Program-made: the position numbers and the translations under genes
In this document: positions 7,924-15,866 of the stretch, one piece after another
Layout of the letters: each line of letters opens with the position of its first letter
Position numbering within the stretch: position 1 is the stretch's first letter
The notes under the pieces: model-generated
The model's input: the letters and a program-made list of their open reading frames with translations, nothing else
Databases searched by the model: none
Told to the model about the DNA's origin: nothing
Source of the DNA: Pseudomonadota bacterium
GTDB taxonomy: Bacteria > Pseudomonadota > Alphaproteobacteria > Rhizobiales > Rhizobiaceae
Direction of reading: 5' to 3'
Assembly (NCBI GenBank): GCA_023444445.1
Contig: JAEXMK010000080.1
Coordinates: 1-16,071 of the forward strand
DNA length: 16,071 nucleotides

Positions 7924-8327
7924 CAGGGCAGCTCGGTTTTGAAGACGGAGGGCAGCAGCTCCTCCATGGTCATGACCTTCTGAACGCCGGTTTCGTCGCA
8001 GAGATAAATCTTCGTTTCCGGCGTGGCGAATTCGGCAATCTTCTGGCGGCAGCCGCCGCAGGGAGAGCAGAGCGGCAGCTTTTCAGCGATGACGGCCACT
8101 TCGCTGATCTTTTTCGCTCCGCCCATGATCATGGCGCTGATGGCTGATGGTTCCGCGCACCAGCCCTGCGGGAAGGAGATGTTCTCGATATTTGCGCCCT
8201 TGTAGATTTTGCCGTCTTCAGCGCGGATTGCCGCACCGACGGGAAATTTCGAATAGGGCGCATAGGCTAAAGCCATGGCCTCCACTGCGGCTTCGAACAG
8301 GGCGTGGGACTTTGGATCGGAGGACAT
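7923..8327 (-). CDS. cdd: Cytidine deaminase
   Basis: Cdd converts cytidine and deoxycytidine to uridine and deoxyuridine. The 134-residue protein is of the small homotetrameric type. It has FPVGAA, GANIEN, the zinc motif CAEPSA with C57 and catalytic E59, and PCGGCRQ with zinc ligands C90 and C93. The frame stays open upstream to 8501, but that part runs over the permease gene and lacks family similarity. The ATG at 8327 has AAGGAG about ten bases upstream and is the natural start. It lies 4 bases after the permease stop and overlaps the PNP start by one base. Confidence 0.95.
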   Translation of the reverse strand: MSSDPKSHALFEAAVEAMALAYAPYSKFPVGAAIRAEDGKIYKGANIENISFPQGWCAEPSAISAMIMGGAKKISEVAVIAEKLPLCSPCGGCRQKIAEFATPETKIYLCDETGVQKVMTMEELLPSVFKTELP

Positions 8328-8331
8328 GGGT

Positions 8332-9303
8332 TTAACGCTCCTTCGCATAGGCAACGCCACCGGCCTTGGGGGGCTTGGCGACGCCGATGAAACCGGCAAG
8401 CAGGATGCAGGTGAGGATATAGGGCATGGCCTGGAAAATCTGCACTGGCACCTCGCCGATGCCAGGCACGGATTTGCCCTGCATGAAATTGGCGAAAGCA
8501 TCCAGAAAACCGAAAAGCAGGCAGGCGAACATGACCGGCACCGGCTTCCATTTTGCGAAAATCAGTGCCGCAAGTGCTATATAACCCTTGCCGGCCGACA
8601 TGTTGGCGATGAAGGCGGCCGACTGCGCGACAGCGAGATAGGCACCGGAGAAGCCGCAGAGGAAACCGGCGACGATAACCGCGCGGTAGCGCATCCACGT
8701 CACCGAAATGCCCGCCGTATCGACGGCACCCGGATTTTCACCGACGGCGCGCAGGCGCAGGCCGAAGCGAGTACGGTAAAGCACCCACCACGACAGCGGC
8801 ACCGCAAGGAAGGCGAGATAGGTCAGGATATTGTTGCCGGAAATGACGTTGGCATAAAGCGGTCCGATGTAGGGTACTTCGCGCATCGCATCCGCGCCGG
8901 GCAGGATGATCGGCGCAAAACGGCCCTCCCCCGGCAATTGCGGCGTGCGGCCGCCCTGCCCGAACCATGCCTGGCCGAGAACCACCGTCAGGCCGGCGGC
9001 GATGAAGTTGAGCGCCACGCCAGACACGATCTGGTTGCCACGATTGGTGATGACCGCGAAACCATGGATCAGCGAGAACGCGATTGAGACGCCAATGCCG
9101 GCCAGAAGACCAGTCCACGGGTTTGCGGTAAGATAGGCGACACAGGCGGAAGCGAAGGCCGCCGCCAGCATCTTGCCTTCAAGGCCGATGTCGAACACGC
9201 CGGCGCGTTCGGAAAACAGCCCGGCAAGTGCGGTGAAGAGCAGCGGGATGGTGAGGCGGATGGTCGAACCGAGAATGCTGACCAGCATATCGAAAAAATC
9301 CAT
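8332..9303 (-). CDS. Nucleoside ABC transporter permease (second subunit)
   Basis: This inner-membrane permease belongs to the BPD_transp_2 family (PF02653 type) found with BMP-family nucleoside binding proteins. The 323-residue protein is strongly hydrophobic with roughly eight to ten membrane segments. It has the N-terminal core LAGLFSERAGVFDIGLEGKM, typical of the shorter permease of these systems, and GNQIVSGVALNFIAAGL. Its ATG has a GGGGTGAG ribosome site and follows the other permease stop by 6 bases. It should pair with the longer permease to form the channel. The substrate, purine and pyrimidine nucleosides, is inferred from the neighbouring salvage genes. Confidence 0.9.
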   Translation of the reverse strand: MDFFDMLVSILGSTIRLTIPLLFTALAGLFSERAGVFDIGLEGKMLAAAFASACVAYLTANPWTGLLAGIGVSIAFSLIHGFAVITNRGNQIVSGVALNFIAAGLTVVLGQAWFGQGGRTPQLPGEGRFAPIILPGADAMREVPYIGPLYANVISGNNILTYLAFLAVPLSWWVLYRTRFGLRLRAVGENPGAVDTAGISVTWMRYRAVIVAGFLCGFSGAYLAVAQSAAFIANMSAGKGYIALAALIFAKWKPVPVMFACLLFGFLDAFANFMQGKSVPGIGEVPVQIFQAMPYILTCILLAGFIGVAKPPKAGGVAYAKER

Positions 9304-9309
9304 GTCAGC

Positions 9310-10413
9310 TCACCCCTTTGCCAGACGCTGGTAGATATGGACGATCGCGGGCCGGTACATGTATTCAAGCGCACCGGCAAACAGGATCACCAGACCCTGG
9401 ATAACCACGATCATCTCGCGGGTAATGTTGGGCATCTCAAAGGAAAGGTCAGCGCCGCCCTGATAGAGAATGCCGAAAAGCAATGCCGAAAAGATGATGC
9501 CGAGCGGATGGCTTCTCCCCATCAGCGACACAGCGATACCAACGAAACCTGCACCACCGACGAATTCCACCTGCAGACGGGCGGAAGCGCCCATGACCGG
9601 GTTCAGGGCCATCATGCCCGCCAGACCGCCGGAAATGAGCATGGCGATGATGACGGTGCGCGAATAGGGAATACCGGCATAGATGGCTGCCGACGGGCTG
9701 ACGCCCAGCGTGCGCATCTCATAACCCAGCTTGGTGCGCCAGATCAGTACCCAGACGAGAAAACACATGGCCAACGCAATGAGGAATGACACGTTGAATG
9801 GCGCTGGTCCGAGCTTCAGACCAAATAGTGCCATCAGCCAGTCGAGCTTGGGTAATTGGCCACCCGGAAGAAAGGTGCGCGTTTCCGGCGCCATCTTGCC
9901 CGGCACGATCAGCACATTCACCAGCAGATAAACCATCAGCGCCGCAGCGATGAAGTTGAACATGATGGTTGTGATGACGACGTGGCTGCCGCGTTTGGCT
10001 TGAAGCCAGGCCGGAATAAAGGCCCAGGCCGCGCCGAAGAGCGCCGCGCCGATGACGGCGAAGGGCATCGTCATATACCAGGGCACGTAACGGTCGAGCG
10101 CCAGCGCTACCAGCGCCGCACCCAGCCCGCCAATATAGGCTTGGCCTTCGGAGCCGATGTTGAACAGACCGGCATGGAAAGCCACGGCAACGGAGAGGCC
10201 GGTGAAGATGAAGCTCGTCGTGTAAAACAGTGTAAAGCCGATGGCGTCACCTCGGCCGAGCGCGCCCTCGATGAGCAGACGAAGTGCCGCCAGCGGGCTT
10301 TCTCCAATCGACCATACGACGAGCCCGGAAATCAGAAAGGCAGTGACGACATTCAACAACGGCAGCAGGCCGTAGCTGATCCAGTTTGGCAGGGGGGTGG
10401 AAGCGGTGCTCAT
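9310..10413 (-). CDS. Nucleoside ABC transporter permease (first subunit)
   Basis: This is the longer permease of the pair (367 residues), also BPD_transp_2 type. It has a first membrane helix at about 13-35, then the YTTSFIFTGLSVAVAFHAGL and FNIGSEGQAYIGGL segments that mark this family, and multiple further helices. The ATG lies 7 bases after the ATPase stop with GAGG five bases upstream. Heterodimer formation with the downstream permease and energising by the double ATPase are inferred from operon order, which matches known BMP-NupABC nucleoside importers. Confidence 0.9.
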   Translation of the reverse strand: MSTASTPLPNWISYGLLPLLNVVTAFLISGLVVWSIGESPLAALRLLIEGALGRGDAIGFTLFYTTSFIFTGLSVAVAFHAGLFNIGSEGQAYIGGLGAALVALALDRYVPWYMTMPFAVIGAALFGAAWAFIPAWLQAKRGSHVVITTIMFNFIAAALMVYLLVNVLIVPGKMAPETRTFLPGGQLPKLDWLMALFGLKLGPAPFNVSFLIALAMCFLVWVLIWRTKLGYEMRTLGVSPSAAIYAGIPYSRTVIIAMLISGGLAGMMALNPVMGASARLQVEFVGGAGFVGIAVSLMGRSHPLGIIFSALLFGILYQGGADLSFEMPNITREMIVVIQGLVILFAGALEYMYRPAIVHIYQRLAKG

Positions 10414-10420
10414 TCATGCC

Positions 10421-11932
10421 TCATGCGGCGATGCCGGCCATCATCAGGCCCAGCGTCTGTTCCTCGGCTTCCGCCGTTTTTTCTCCAACGACCCGGCCCG
10501 CGAACATGACCATGATCCGGTCCGAAAGGGAACGGATTTCATCGAGTTCGACCGACACCAGCAAGATTGCCTTTCCAGCATCGCGCATTTCGATGATGCG
10601 GCGATGGATGAACTCGATAGCACCGATATCCACGCCACGGGTCGGCTGGCCGATGATCAACATTTTTGGATCCCGCTCGATTTCACGGGCGACGACGATC
10701 TTCTGCTGGTTGCCGCCGGAAAAATTGGCGGTCTTCAGCTGCGGGTTCGGCGGGCGGATATCATATTTCTCGATCTTCTCGACCGCATCCTTGCGGATGG
10801 CCTCCGGGTTGAGGAAGGGGCCTTTTCCGTATCGGTCGTCATGATGATAGCCGAGGATGGAGTTTTCATATTCCTCGAATTTCAGCACCAGCCCCATGTG
10901 GTGACGATCCTCGGGGATATGCGCGAGGCCAAGCTTGCGCAAAATGGCCGGATCGGGGCGGTCCACCTTCTGTCCGTCCACCCATATTTCGCCGGATGAG
11001 GGCTTGCGGATACCGGCGATGGCCTCCAGCAGCTCCGACTGGCCATTGCCGGCAACACCGGCGATGCCAACGATTTCGCCGGCGCGGACATCAAGTGAAA
11101 CGTCGTCCACCATTGTGACGCCGCGGCTATCCTTGACGGTGAGATTGCGGATGGACAACAGCACTTCGCCCGGCGTCGTCTCGCCCTTTTCCACCCGGAG
11201 CAGCACGCGGCGGCCGACCATCAGTTCGGCCAGTTCCTCGACGCTGGTTTCGGAGGTCTTGCGGGTCGCAACCATCTCGCCGCGGCGCATGACGGAGACA
11301 GAATCCGTAATCGCCATGATTTCGCGCAGCTTGTGGGTGATGAGGATGATGGTCTTGCCCTGCTCGCGCAGCACGCCGAGGATCTTGAAAAGGTGATCGG
11401 CCTCGGCCGGCGTCAGAACGCCAGTCGGTTCGTCGAGGATCAGGATTTCAGCGCCACGATACATGGCTTTGAGGATTTCGACGCGCTGCTGCAGGCCAAC
11501 AGGCAATTCCTCGATCACCGCGTCGGGGTCGACTTCCAGCCCGTAATCATCTTCCAGACGCTTCAGTTCCCTGCGCGCACCGGCCCGGCCTTTGGCCAGC
11601 AATGCGCCGCCCTCCGCGCCGAGCATCACGTTCTCAAGCACGGTGAAATTTTCCACGAGCATGAAGTGTTGATGGACCATGCCGATACCGGCATTGATGG
11701 CCGTCTGGCTGTCGCGGATCGAAACCGGCTTACCATTCACGCGGATTTCACCGGCATCCGCCTGGTAAAAACCGTAGAGGATCGACATCAAGGTCGATTT
11801 TCCGGCACCGTTTTCCCCGATGATGCCGTGGATCGTACCTTTGGCAACGGTCAGATTGATATTTTTATTGGCGTGAACGGCACCGAATTTCTTGTCGATG
11901 CCCACGAGCTCGATTGCAGGGTCCATACTCAA
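10421..11932 (-). CDS. Nucleoside/sugar-type ABC transporter ATPase with two ABC domains
   Basis: This cytoplasmic energising subunit has two fused ABC domains in 503 residues, the layout of sugar- and nucleoside-import ATPases. The first domain has Walker A GENGAGKST (39-47), signature LPVGLQQR (143-150) and Walker B ILILDEPTGVLTP (around 164-174). In the second domain Walker A is degenerate (GVAGNGQSEL, 292-301), the signature is FSGGNQQK, and the Walker B region reads LIIGQPTRGVD, as is usual in this family. So one ATP site is probably weak. The start is TTG at 11932, seven bases after GGAGAGG. ATG at 11926, two codons on, is the alternative. A hairpin terminator separates it from the upstream binding-protein gene. 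Confidence 0.93.
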   Translation of the reverse strand: MSMDPAIELVGIDKKFGAVHANKNINLTVAKGTIHGIIGENGAGKSTLMSILYGFYQADAGEIRVNGKPVSIRDSQTAINAGIGMVHQHFMLVENFTVLENVMLGAEGGALLAKGRAGARRELKRLEDDYGLEVDPDAVIEELPVGLQQRVEILKAMYRGAEILILDEPTGVLTPAEADHLFKILGVLREQGKTIILITHKLREIMAITDSVSVMRRGEMVATRKTSETSVEELAELMVGRRVLLRVEKGETTPGEVLLSIRNLTVKDSRGVTMVDDVSLDVRAGEIVGIAGVAGNGQSELLEAIAGIRKPSSGEIWVDGQKVDRPDPAILRKLGLAHIPEDRHHMGLVLKFEEYENSILGYHHDDRYGKGPFLNPEAIRKDAVEKIEKYDIRPPNPQLKTANFSGGNQQKIVVAREIERDPKMLIIGQPTRGVDIGAIEFIHRRIIEMRDAGKAILLVSVELDEIRSLSDRIMVMFAGRVVGEKTAEAEEQTLGLMMAGIAA

Positions 11933-11960
11933 ACCGAAACCTCTCCGAAGGCTGGATATG

Positions 11961-11994
11961 AAAAGGGCGCAAGGTGAAAATCACCATGCGCCCC
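11961..11994 (-). terminator. Intra-operon terminator/attenuator after the BMP gene
   Basis: On the minus strand GGGCGCA and TGGTGA pair with TCACC and TTGCGCCC: outer stem 11987-11993/11965-11971 (7 bp), one A-A mismatch, inner stem 11981-11985/11973-11977 (5 bp), a 3-base loop, then TTTTC. It begins about 15 bases after the binding-protein stop. It should end most transcripts there and let some read into the transporter genes. Confidence 0.8.
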
Positions 11995-12008
11995 AGACAG
12001 ATATCATA

Positions 12009-13001
12009 TCATTTCGGGCAGGAATTGTCCGCCATGTAGTCATGGACCTTGATGGTGCCAGCAATGATGTCGGCCTTCGCCTTGTCCACAGCGGCAATCA
12101 TCTCGGGCGTGATCAGAGCCTTGTTGTTGTCGTCGAGCGCGTAAGCCACGCCGTCTTCCTTGACGCCCAGCGCCACGATACCCGGCGTGAACTTGTCGTC
12201 CTTGGCATCCTTATAGGCGATGTAAACGGCCAGATCGACGCGCTTGACCATCGAGGTCAGAACGGAGCCGGGATGCAGGTGGTTCTGGTTGGAATCGACG
12301 CCGATGGAGTACTTCTTGTTGTCGGCGGCGGTCTGGAGCACGCCGATACCGGTCGCACCGGCTGCCGCGTAAATCACGTCCGCGCCCTGGTCGATCTGGT
12401 TCTTGGTGAGCTCGCCGCCGCGCACCGGGTCGTTCCAGGCAGCACCGGTGGTGCCGGTCATGTTCTGAAAGACTTCGATCTTGTCGTTGGCCGCCTTGGC
12501 ACCCTGGGCGTAACCGCAGGCGAACTTGCGGATCAACGGAATATCCATGCCGCCGATGAAGCCGACCTTGCCGGTCTTGGAAGCCATGCCTGCGAGGAGA
12601 CCGACTAGGTAGGAACCTTCATGTTCCTTGTAGACGACCGAGCGAACATTCGGCAGTTCAACGACGGAATCGACGATGACGAACTTCGTGTCGGGGAATT
12701 CGGCGGCAACCTTTTCCATGGCCGAGGTCCAGGCGAAGGACACGGCGACGACGGGGTTGAAACCCTTGCTGGCGAAGTTGCGGATGGCCTGTTCGCCCTG
12801 CGTGTCGCTGGTCGGTTCGAAGTCGCGGAACTCGATGCCCGTTTCCGCCTTGAACTTTTCAGCGCCGGCCGCAGCGGCCTCGTTGAACGACTTGTCGAAC
12901 TTGCCGCCCGTGCCATAAACCAGCGCCGGCTTGATATCCGCGGCAAGCGCGGAAGCCGACATTGCGGCAAGCGCAAAAAGCGTCAGAAGGGATTTTTTCA
13001 T
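12009..13001 (-). CDS. BMP-family periplasmic nucleoside-binding protein
   Basis: This is the substrate-binding protein of the adjacent ABC importer, of the BMP/PnrA-like family (PF02608 type). The ATG at 13001 gives 330 residues starting with a classic Sec signal peptide, MKKSLLTLF then a hydrophobic core ending SALA/ADI. There is no lipobox cysteine, so it should be a soluble periplasmic protein, not a lipoprotein. The mature part opens with KPALVYGTGGKFDKSFNEAA and contains YLVGLLAGMASKTGKVGFIGG and YAAAGATGIGV, family hallmarks. AGGG lies about seven bases before the ATG. The frame extends to a TTG at 13022 that would disrupt the signal peptide. It is first in the operon and followed by a terminator, which fits high expression of the binding protein. 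Confidence 0.94.
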   Translation of the reverse strand: MKKSLLTLFALAAMSASALAADIKPALVYGTGGKFDKSFNEAAAAGAEKFKAETGIEFRDFEPTSDTQGEQAIRNFASKGFNPVVAVSFAWTSAMEKVAAEFPDTKFVIVDSVVELPNVRSVVYKEHEGSYLVGLLAGMASKTGKVGFIGGMDIPLIRKFACGYAQGAKAANDKIEVFQNMTGTTGAAWNDPVRGGELTKNQIDQGADVIYAAAGATGIGVLQTAADNKKYSIGVDSNQNHLHPGSVLTSMVKRVDLAVYIAYKDAKDDKFTPGIVALGVKEDGVAYALDDNNKALITPEMIAAVDKAKADIIAGTIKVHDYMADNSCPK

Positions 13002-13079
13002 TGTGCAGCCCTGTTGTTGCAATTGATATTTTAAGGGTCCTCCCGCAATCCCGTTTCCCGAGAATGTCTGCGGAACCGC

Positions 13080-13097
13080 CAGCCGTTATACCGGCTG
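13080..13097. promoter_or_regulatory. Palindrome upstream of the nucleoside operon, candidate operator
   Basis: CAGCCG (13080-13085) and CGGCTG (13092-13097) form a perfect 6-bp dyad around a 6-base centre. Read on the minus strand the centre contains TATAAC, a possible -10 hexamer, about 80 bases before the start of the BMP gene. Another minus-strand TATAAG lies near 13110. No good -35 was seen for either, so this is a candidate operator or promoter only. Confidence 0.3.
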
Positions 13098-13151
13098 TGC
13101 TTGCCTTATATCCTTGCATGGCTCAACGAAAAATTCATCCGGTTTTTTTGA

Positions 13152-13199
13152 CCCGGTGGAAAAACTTTGATCTGGCGATTTTTTAGTCTTTCCACCGGG
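13152..13199. repeat. Long inverted repeat between msrA and the nucleoside operon
   Basis: CCCGGTGGAAA (13152-13162) and TTTCCACCGGG (13189-13199) are an exact 11-bp inverted repeat. Three further pairs lie inside after one mismatch, leaving an A/T-rich loop of about 18 bases. It lies 17 bases beyond the msrA stop. On the msrA transcript it is not followed by a T-run, so it could be a 3'-end stabiliser, a non-standard terminator or an upstream protein-binding site. Confidence 0.6.
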
Positions 13200-13215
13200 C
13201 AGAACTGCAAAAAAA

Positions 13216-13866
13216 CTAGTCGATATTGCAGCTTACGCCTGTTCCCCTGAGGCCGCAGTAGCCGCCCGGGTTCTTGGCAAGATATTGCTGGTGATAGTCC
13301 TCGGCATAATAAAATGTTTCAAGCGGGCCGATTTCGGTGGTGATGGCGCGGCCGTGACCGGCCTCATCCAGAGCCTGCTGAAAAGCATCACGCGCCTTCT
13401 GCGCCTGCTGCAACTGGCCTTCCGTCGTCGCATAAATGGTGGAACGATAGGTCGTGCCGACATCGTTGCCCTGCCGCATGCCCTGTGTCGGGTCGTGCTC
13501 CTCGAAGAATATCTTGAGCAGGCCTGAAAGCGAGATCACGGCCGGATCGTAGACCACCTTCACCACCTCGGCGTGGCCCGTCTGGCCAGTCGTTGTTTCC
13601 TGGTAGGTCGGGTTTCGCGTAAAGCCACCGGCATATCCGACAGCCGTTACCCACCCGCCCGGGGTTTTCCAGAACAGCCGCTCGGCGCCCCAGAAGCAAC
13701 CCATGCCGAGATAGATGATTTCCAGACCATCCGGATAAGGCCCCTTCAAAGGCCGGCCATTCACGAAATGGGTTTCCGGCACCGCGAGCGCTTCGTCACG
13801 GCCGGGCAAAGCCGTTTCTTCGGTCGGCATCGTTGTCTTTTTTGAAAGCGTATCGAACAGGAACAT
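13216..13866 (-). CDS. msrA: Peptide methionine-(S)-S-oxide reductase
   Basis: MsrA reduces S-methionine sulfoxide in proteins and free methionine sulfoxide, repairing oxidative damage in the cytoplasm. The 216-residue protein has the catalytic motif GMGCFWGAE with C57, then GYAGG, the [10 protein letters not shown] segment, and FFEEHDPTQ. Two C-terminal cysteines, C204 and C213, can serve as resolving residues for thioredoxin recycling. A leader of about 45 residues precedes the core, similar to other long rhizobial and enterobacterial MsrA forms. GGAGGA lies about five bases before the ATG. It seems to be its own unit. The upstream minus-strand gene ends 71 bases earlier. Confidence 0.95.
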   Translation of the reverse strand: MFLFDTLSKKTTMPTEETALPGRDEALAVPETHFVNGRPLKGPYPDGLEIIYLGMGCFWGAERLFWKTPGGWVTAVGYAGGFTRNPTYQETTTGQTGHAEVVKVVYDPAVISLSGLLKIFFEEHDPTQGMRQGNDVGTTYRSTIYATTEGQLQQAQKARDAFQQALDEAGHGRAITTEIGPLETFYYAEDYHQQYLAKNPGGYCGLRGTGVSCNID

Positions 13867-13937
13867 TCGGTCCTCCGTGCGGCCGGTTCCGCCGCGTCTT
13901 AAGGGTTCACATCCGCGGGGCGCAGGCTTTTACGCTG

Positions 13938-14255
13938 TCAAACTGTTGAGCGTCTCATCACTTTGCGCTTCCTGTAACCGGCCATCCAGCAAAGCAGGGA
14001 TAAGGCCAGGCAGAAGGCAAATGCAGGAACTCCAGACAGGGCATTTTCAATGAAGCGCCACGCTTCAGGGTGAATATAGTGCGCCAGGGTCGCTTCCACC
14101 ATGGTGCGCGAGGCAGGAAGAAGATAGTTCCAGACCGACAGGATGCCGGTGATGTTGACCGAGGAGGTGGAAACCGAACGGATCGAATCGAGTACACCAA
14201 GAAAAATCGCCGCAATGAGGAGAAGAAAGCTCAAAGACCGCAAAAAAGCTCTCAT
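13938..14255 (-). CDS. Small two-helix membrane protein of unknown function
   Basis: I do not recognise a characterised function. The 105-residue product has an N-terminal hydrophobic helix (about 5-24, after MRAFLRS), a middle stretch with IRSVSTSSVNITGILSVW and RFIENALSGVPAF, a second helix (about 76-93, with LALSLLCWMAG), and a basic tail ending RKRKVMRRSTV. The Arg/Lys-rich C-terminus next to helix two suggests that end is cytoplasmic. Short proteins of this shape with a 'LDSIRSV' motif seem familiar from other Rhizobiales, sometimes labelled as PetM-like, but I would not transfer that name. GAGG lies eight bases before the ATG. It is likely real because of codon pattern and layout and may be cotranscribed with msrA downstream. 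Confidence 0.6.
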   Translation of the reverse strand: MRAFLRSLSFLLLIAAIFLGVLDSIRSVSTSSVNITGILSVWNYLLPASRTMVEATLAHYIHPEAWRFIENALSGVPAFAFCLALSLLCWMAGYRKRKVMRRSTV

Positions 14256-14397
14256 CAGGCATACCTCGGCTACGGCGCATCGTTTCGACAGCCACGTTTT
14301 AAAACATATATTGCATCGATAAAGCCGGGAAAACCGGTTTGCAACCGCGTCTAAAGACAGGAAATTGCCGACATTTCAAAAAACTGTCAGATTCGTG

Positions 14398-14425
14398 TTG
14401 ATCCCTGCGAATTCATCGGTATATA
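14398..14425 (+). promoter_or_regulatory. Candidate promoter for tRNA-Ser
   Basis: TTGATC (14398-14403) and TATATA (14420-14425) are separated by 16 bases. Transcription would begin near 14432 and give a 5' leader of about 45 bases before the tRNA. Confidence 0.4.
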
Positions 14426-14477
14426 TCGCGCCGTTCCAGTGATTTGCATTTCTTCAAAACATGCAGATTTGAAAAAA

Positions 14478-14567
14478 GGACAGGTGGCCGAGTGGTTTAA
14501 GGCGCACGCCTGGAACGCGTGTGTGCGTGAAAGCGTACCGTGGGTTCGAATCCCACCCTGTCCGCCA
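14478..14567 (+). tRNA. tRNA-Ser (anticodon GGA)
   Basis: This 90-base class II tRNA has acceptor arms GGACAGG (14478-14484) and CCTGTCC (14557-14563), discriminator G and an encoded CCA (14565-14567). The anticodon stem is CACGC/GCGTG with loop CTGGAAC; the anticodon GGA at 14512-14514 reads UCC and UCU. A long variable arm and the GGTTCGAATCC T-arm follow. All parts expected of a serine tRNA are present. Confidence 0.97.
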
Positions 14568-14684
14568 TCATCTTTTGCAAACCACTGATTTTTCAACTTA
14601 AAGATCTTCACGTCCCTTAGGGCGAAGGGCTGGGTGCTCAGTTAGTAAAATCGCTATAGTGCATCAGCCGAATCGGAGAGATGC

Positions 14685-15716
14685 ATGAACCGGGAAGATG
14701 ACGAGCCGATCCACCTTTTTGAAGACCCCCAAACAGGGGATAAGTTCCTAGTTTACGGAACAGAAAAAGGGCTGCGTCTGGACATCAAATACGAGGGAGA
14801 AACCCTCTGGATGACACAGGCTCAAATTGGAGAGCTGTTTGGCCGGGACGTTTCTAGCATTTCGCGGCATATAACCAACATATTTGAAGAAGGTGAACTG
14901 CCCGAATCGACTTCTTTGCAAAAAGTGCAAACAACTACTGGTAGACCTGCCACGCTTTATAATCTCGACGTGGTGATATCAGTTGGCTATCGCGTATCTT
15001 CTGCACAAGCCACCCTATTTCGTCGATGGGCGACCGGGATACTCGTCCAGTTTGCAAAAAAAGGCTTCGTCGTTGACACTGCTCGTCTGAAGCAGCCCGA
15101 GAATTCCGACAGGATTACCGAGCTTAAAGAGATCATTCGCGACATTCGCGCCGATGAAGCGAACGTCTACGCCGAGCTTCGCAAGATATGCGCAATGTGC
15201 CAGGACTATGATAACACCACAGAAGCAGCTCGCGAATTTTATCAGCACACACAGGCAAAACTTATCTTTGCGGTCGTTTCTCAAACCCCCGCGGAAGTTG
15301 TCGCATCGAGAGCAAAGCATGACGTGGAGAACATGGGCTTACAGACCTGGCCCAATGATAATATTCGCAAAACAGATGCGACCGTCTCCAAAAACTATCT
15401 GACGGAAACAGAAATAAAAGAGCTGAACAGGCTGACAACAATCCTTTTGGATATTTTTGAAGATCAGGTTGATATTGGCCGGCTTGTCGTCATGCAGGAA
15501 GCCGAACGTTTGCTTGAACAGCAATTAAAGGGTCTTGGCAGGCGTGTTCTCAAGGATGGCGGAAGCGTTAGCGCCGTAAAAGCGAAACGCCATGCGGAGG
15601 CCCAATACGACAAATTTGACCAGCAGCGGAAAGCGGAACGTCAGCAACTCGCAAAAAAAACAATTAACGAACTGGCAAAAGTCGCGAAAGATTTGCCGTC
15701 TGGCAGAAAGCGATAA
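14685..15716 (+). CDS. RhuM-family protein (virulence_RhuM domain)
   Basis: The 343-residue product matches the RhuM family (PF13310 type), named from a gene in Salmonella SPI-3. The biochemical role is not established. Hallmarks are [20 protein letters not shown] and [16 protein letters not shown] (about 32-72, a helix-turn-helix-like segment). The stretch [15 protein letters not shown] then [18 protein letters not shown] (92-129) follows, plus a middle region and a Lys/Gln-rich, probably helical C-terminus from about 275. Start: ATG with GGAG at 14675-14678, six bases upstream. A TATAGT at 14655-14660 may be its -10. Base and codon use are clearly more A/T-rich than the flanking genes, which suggests acquisition by transfer. 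No restriction, toxin or integrase partner is in the window. A DNA-binding or defence-related role is inference only. Confidence 0.85.
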   Translation: MNREDDEPIHLFEDPQTGDKFLVYGTEKGLRLDIKYEGETLWMTQAQIGELFGRDVSSISRHITNIFEEGELPESTSLQKVQTTTGRPATLYNLDVVISVGYRVSSAQATLFRRWATGILVQFAKKGFVVDTARLKQPENSDRITELKEIIRDIRADEANVYAELRKICAMCQDYDNTTEAAREFYQHTQAKLIFAVVSQTPAEVVASRAKHDVENMGLQTWPNDNIRKTDATVSKNYLTETEIKELNRLTTILLDIFEDQVDIGRLVVMQEAERLLEQQLKGLGRRVLKDGGSVSAVKAKRHAEAQYDKFDQQRKAERQQLAKKTINELAKVAKDLPSGRKR

Positions 15717-15866
15717 ATCAATTCTCCAACGGGATCGGCGGCAAAGAGCCACACGGACCGTACCGTCTAAGCCGCGTTTTACCGCTTCCACAAGCCTTGA
15801 TGGCTATGCTTCCGCACAGACGGGGATTTCTTGCACTTTTTTGCTGCCCTTACCGCTCTCTTGCGC

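Noticed and set aside
8328..8501. N-terminal extension of cytidine deaminase
   Set aside because: It reads over the permease gene, is Cys/Ser/Pro-rich without family similarity, and the ATG at 8327 has a good ribosome site.
7204..9087. Long + strand open frames (7204-7983 and 8275-9087) opposite punA, cdd and the permease
   Set aside because: His/Arg/Gln/Asp-rich low-quality products typical of antisense frames. The minus-strand genes have clear catalytic motifs.
9856..12608. + strand frames of 200-240 residues opposite the permease, ATPase and BMP genes
   Set aside because: Shadow frames; none has a ribosome site or family motif.
14321..14340. Small hairpin (GCCGG...CCGGT) upstream of tRNA-Ser as terminator
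   Set aside because: It is a 7-bp stem with no T-run on the + strand, and no gene ends there on either strand.
14387..14611. 74-residue minus-strand ORF across the tRNA with a GGIRTHGTL...[16 protein letters not shown] pattern
   Set aside because: It is the antisense reading of the tRNA-Ser gene. This pattern is a well-known false protein in databases.
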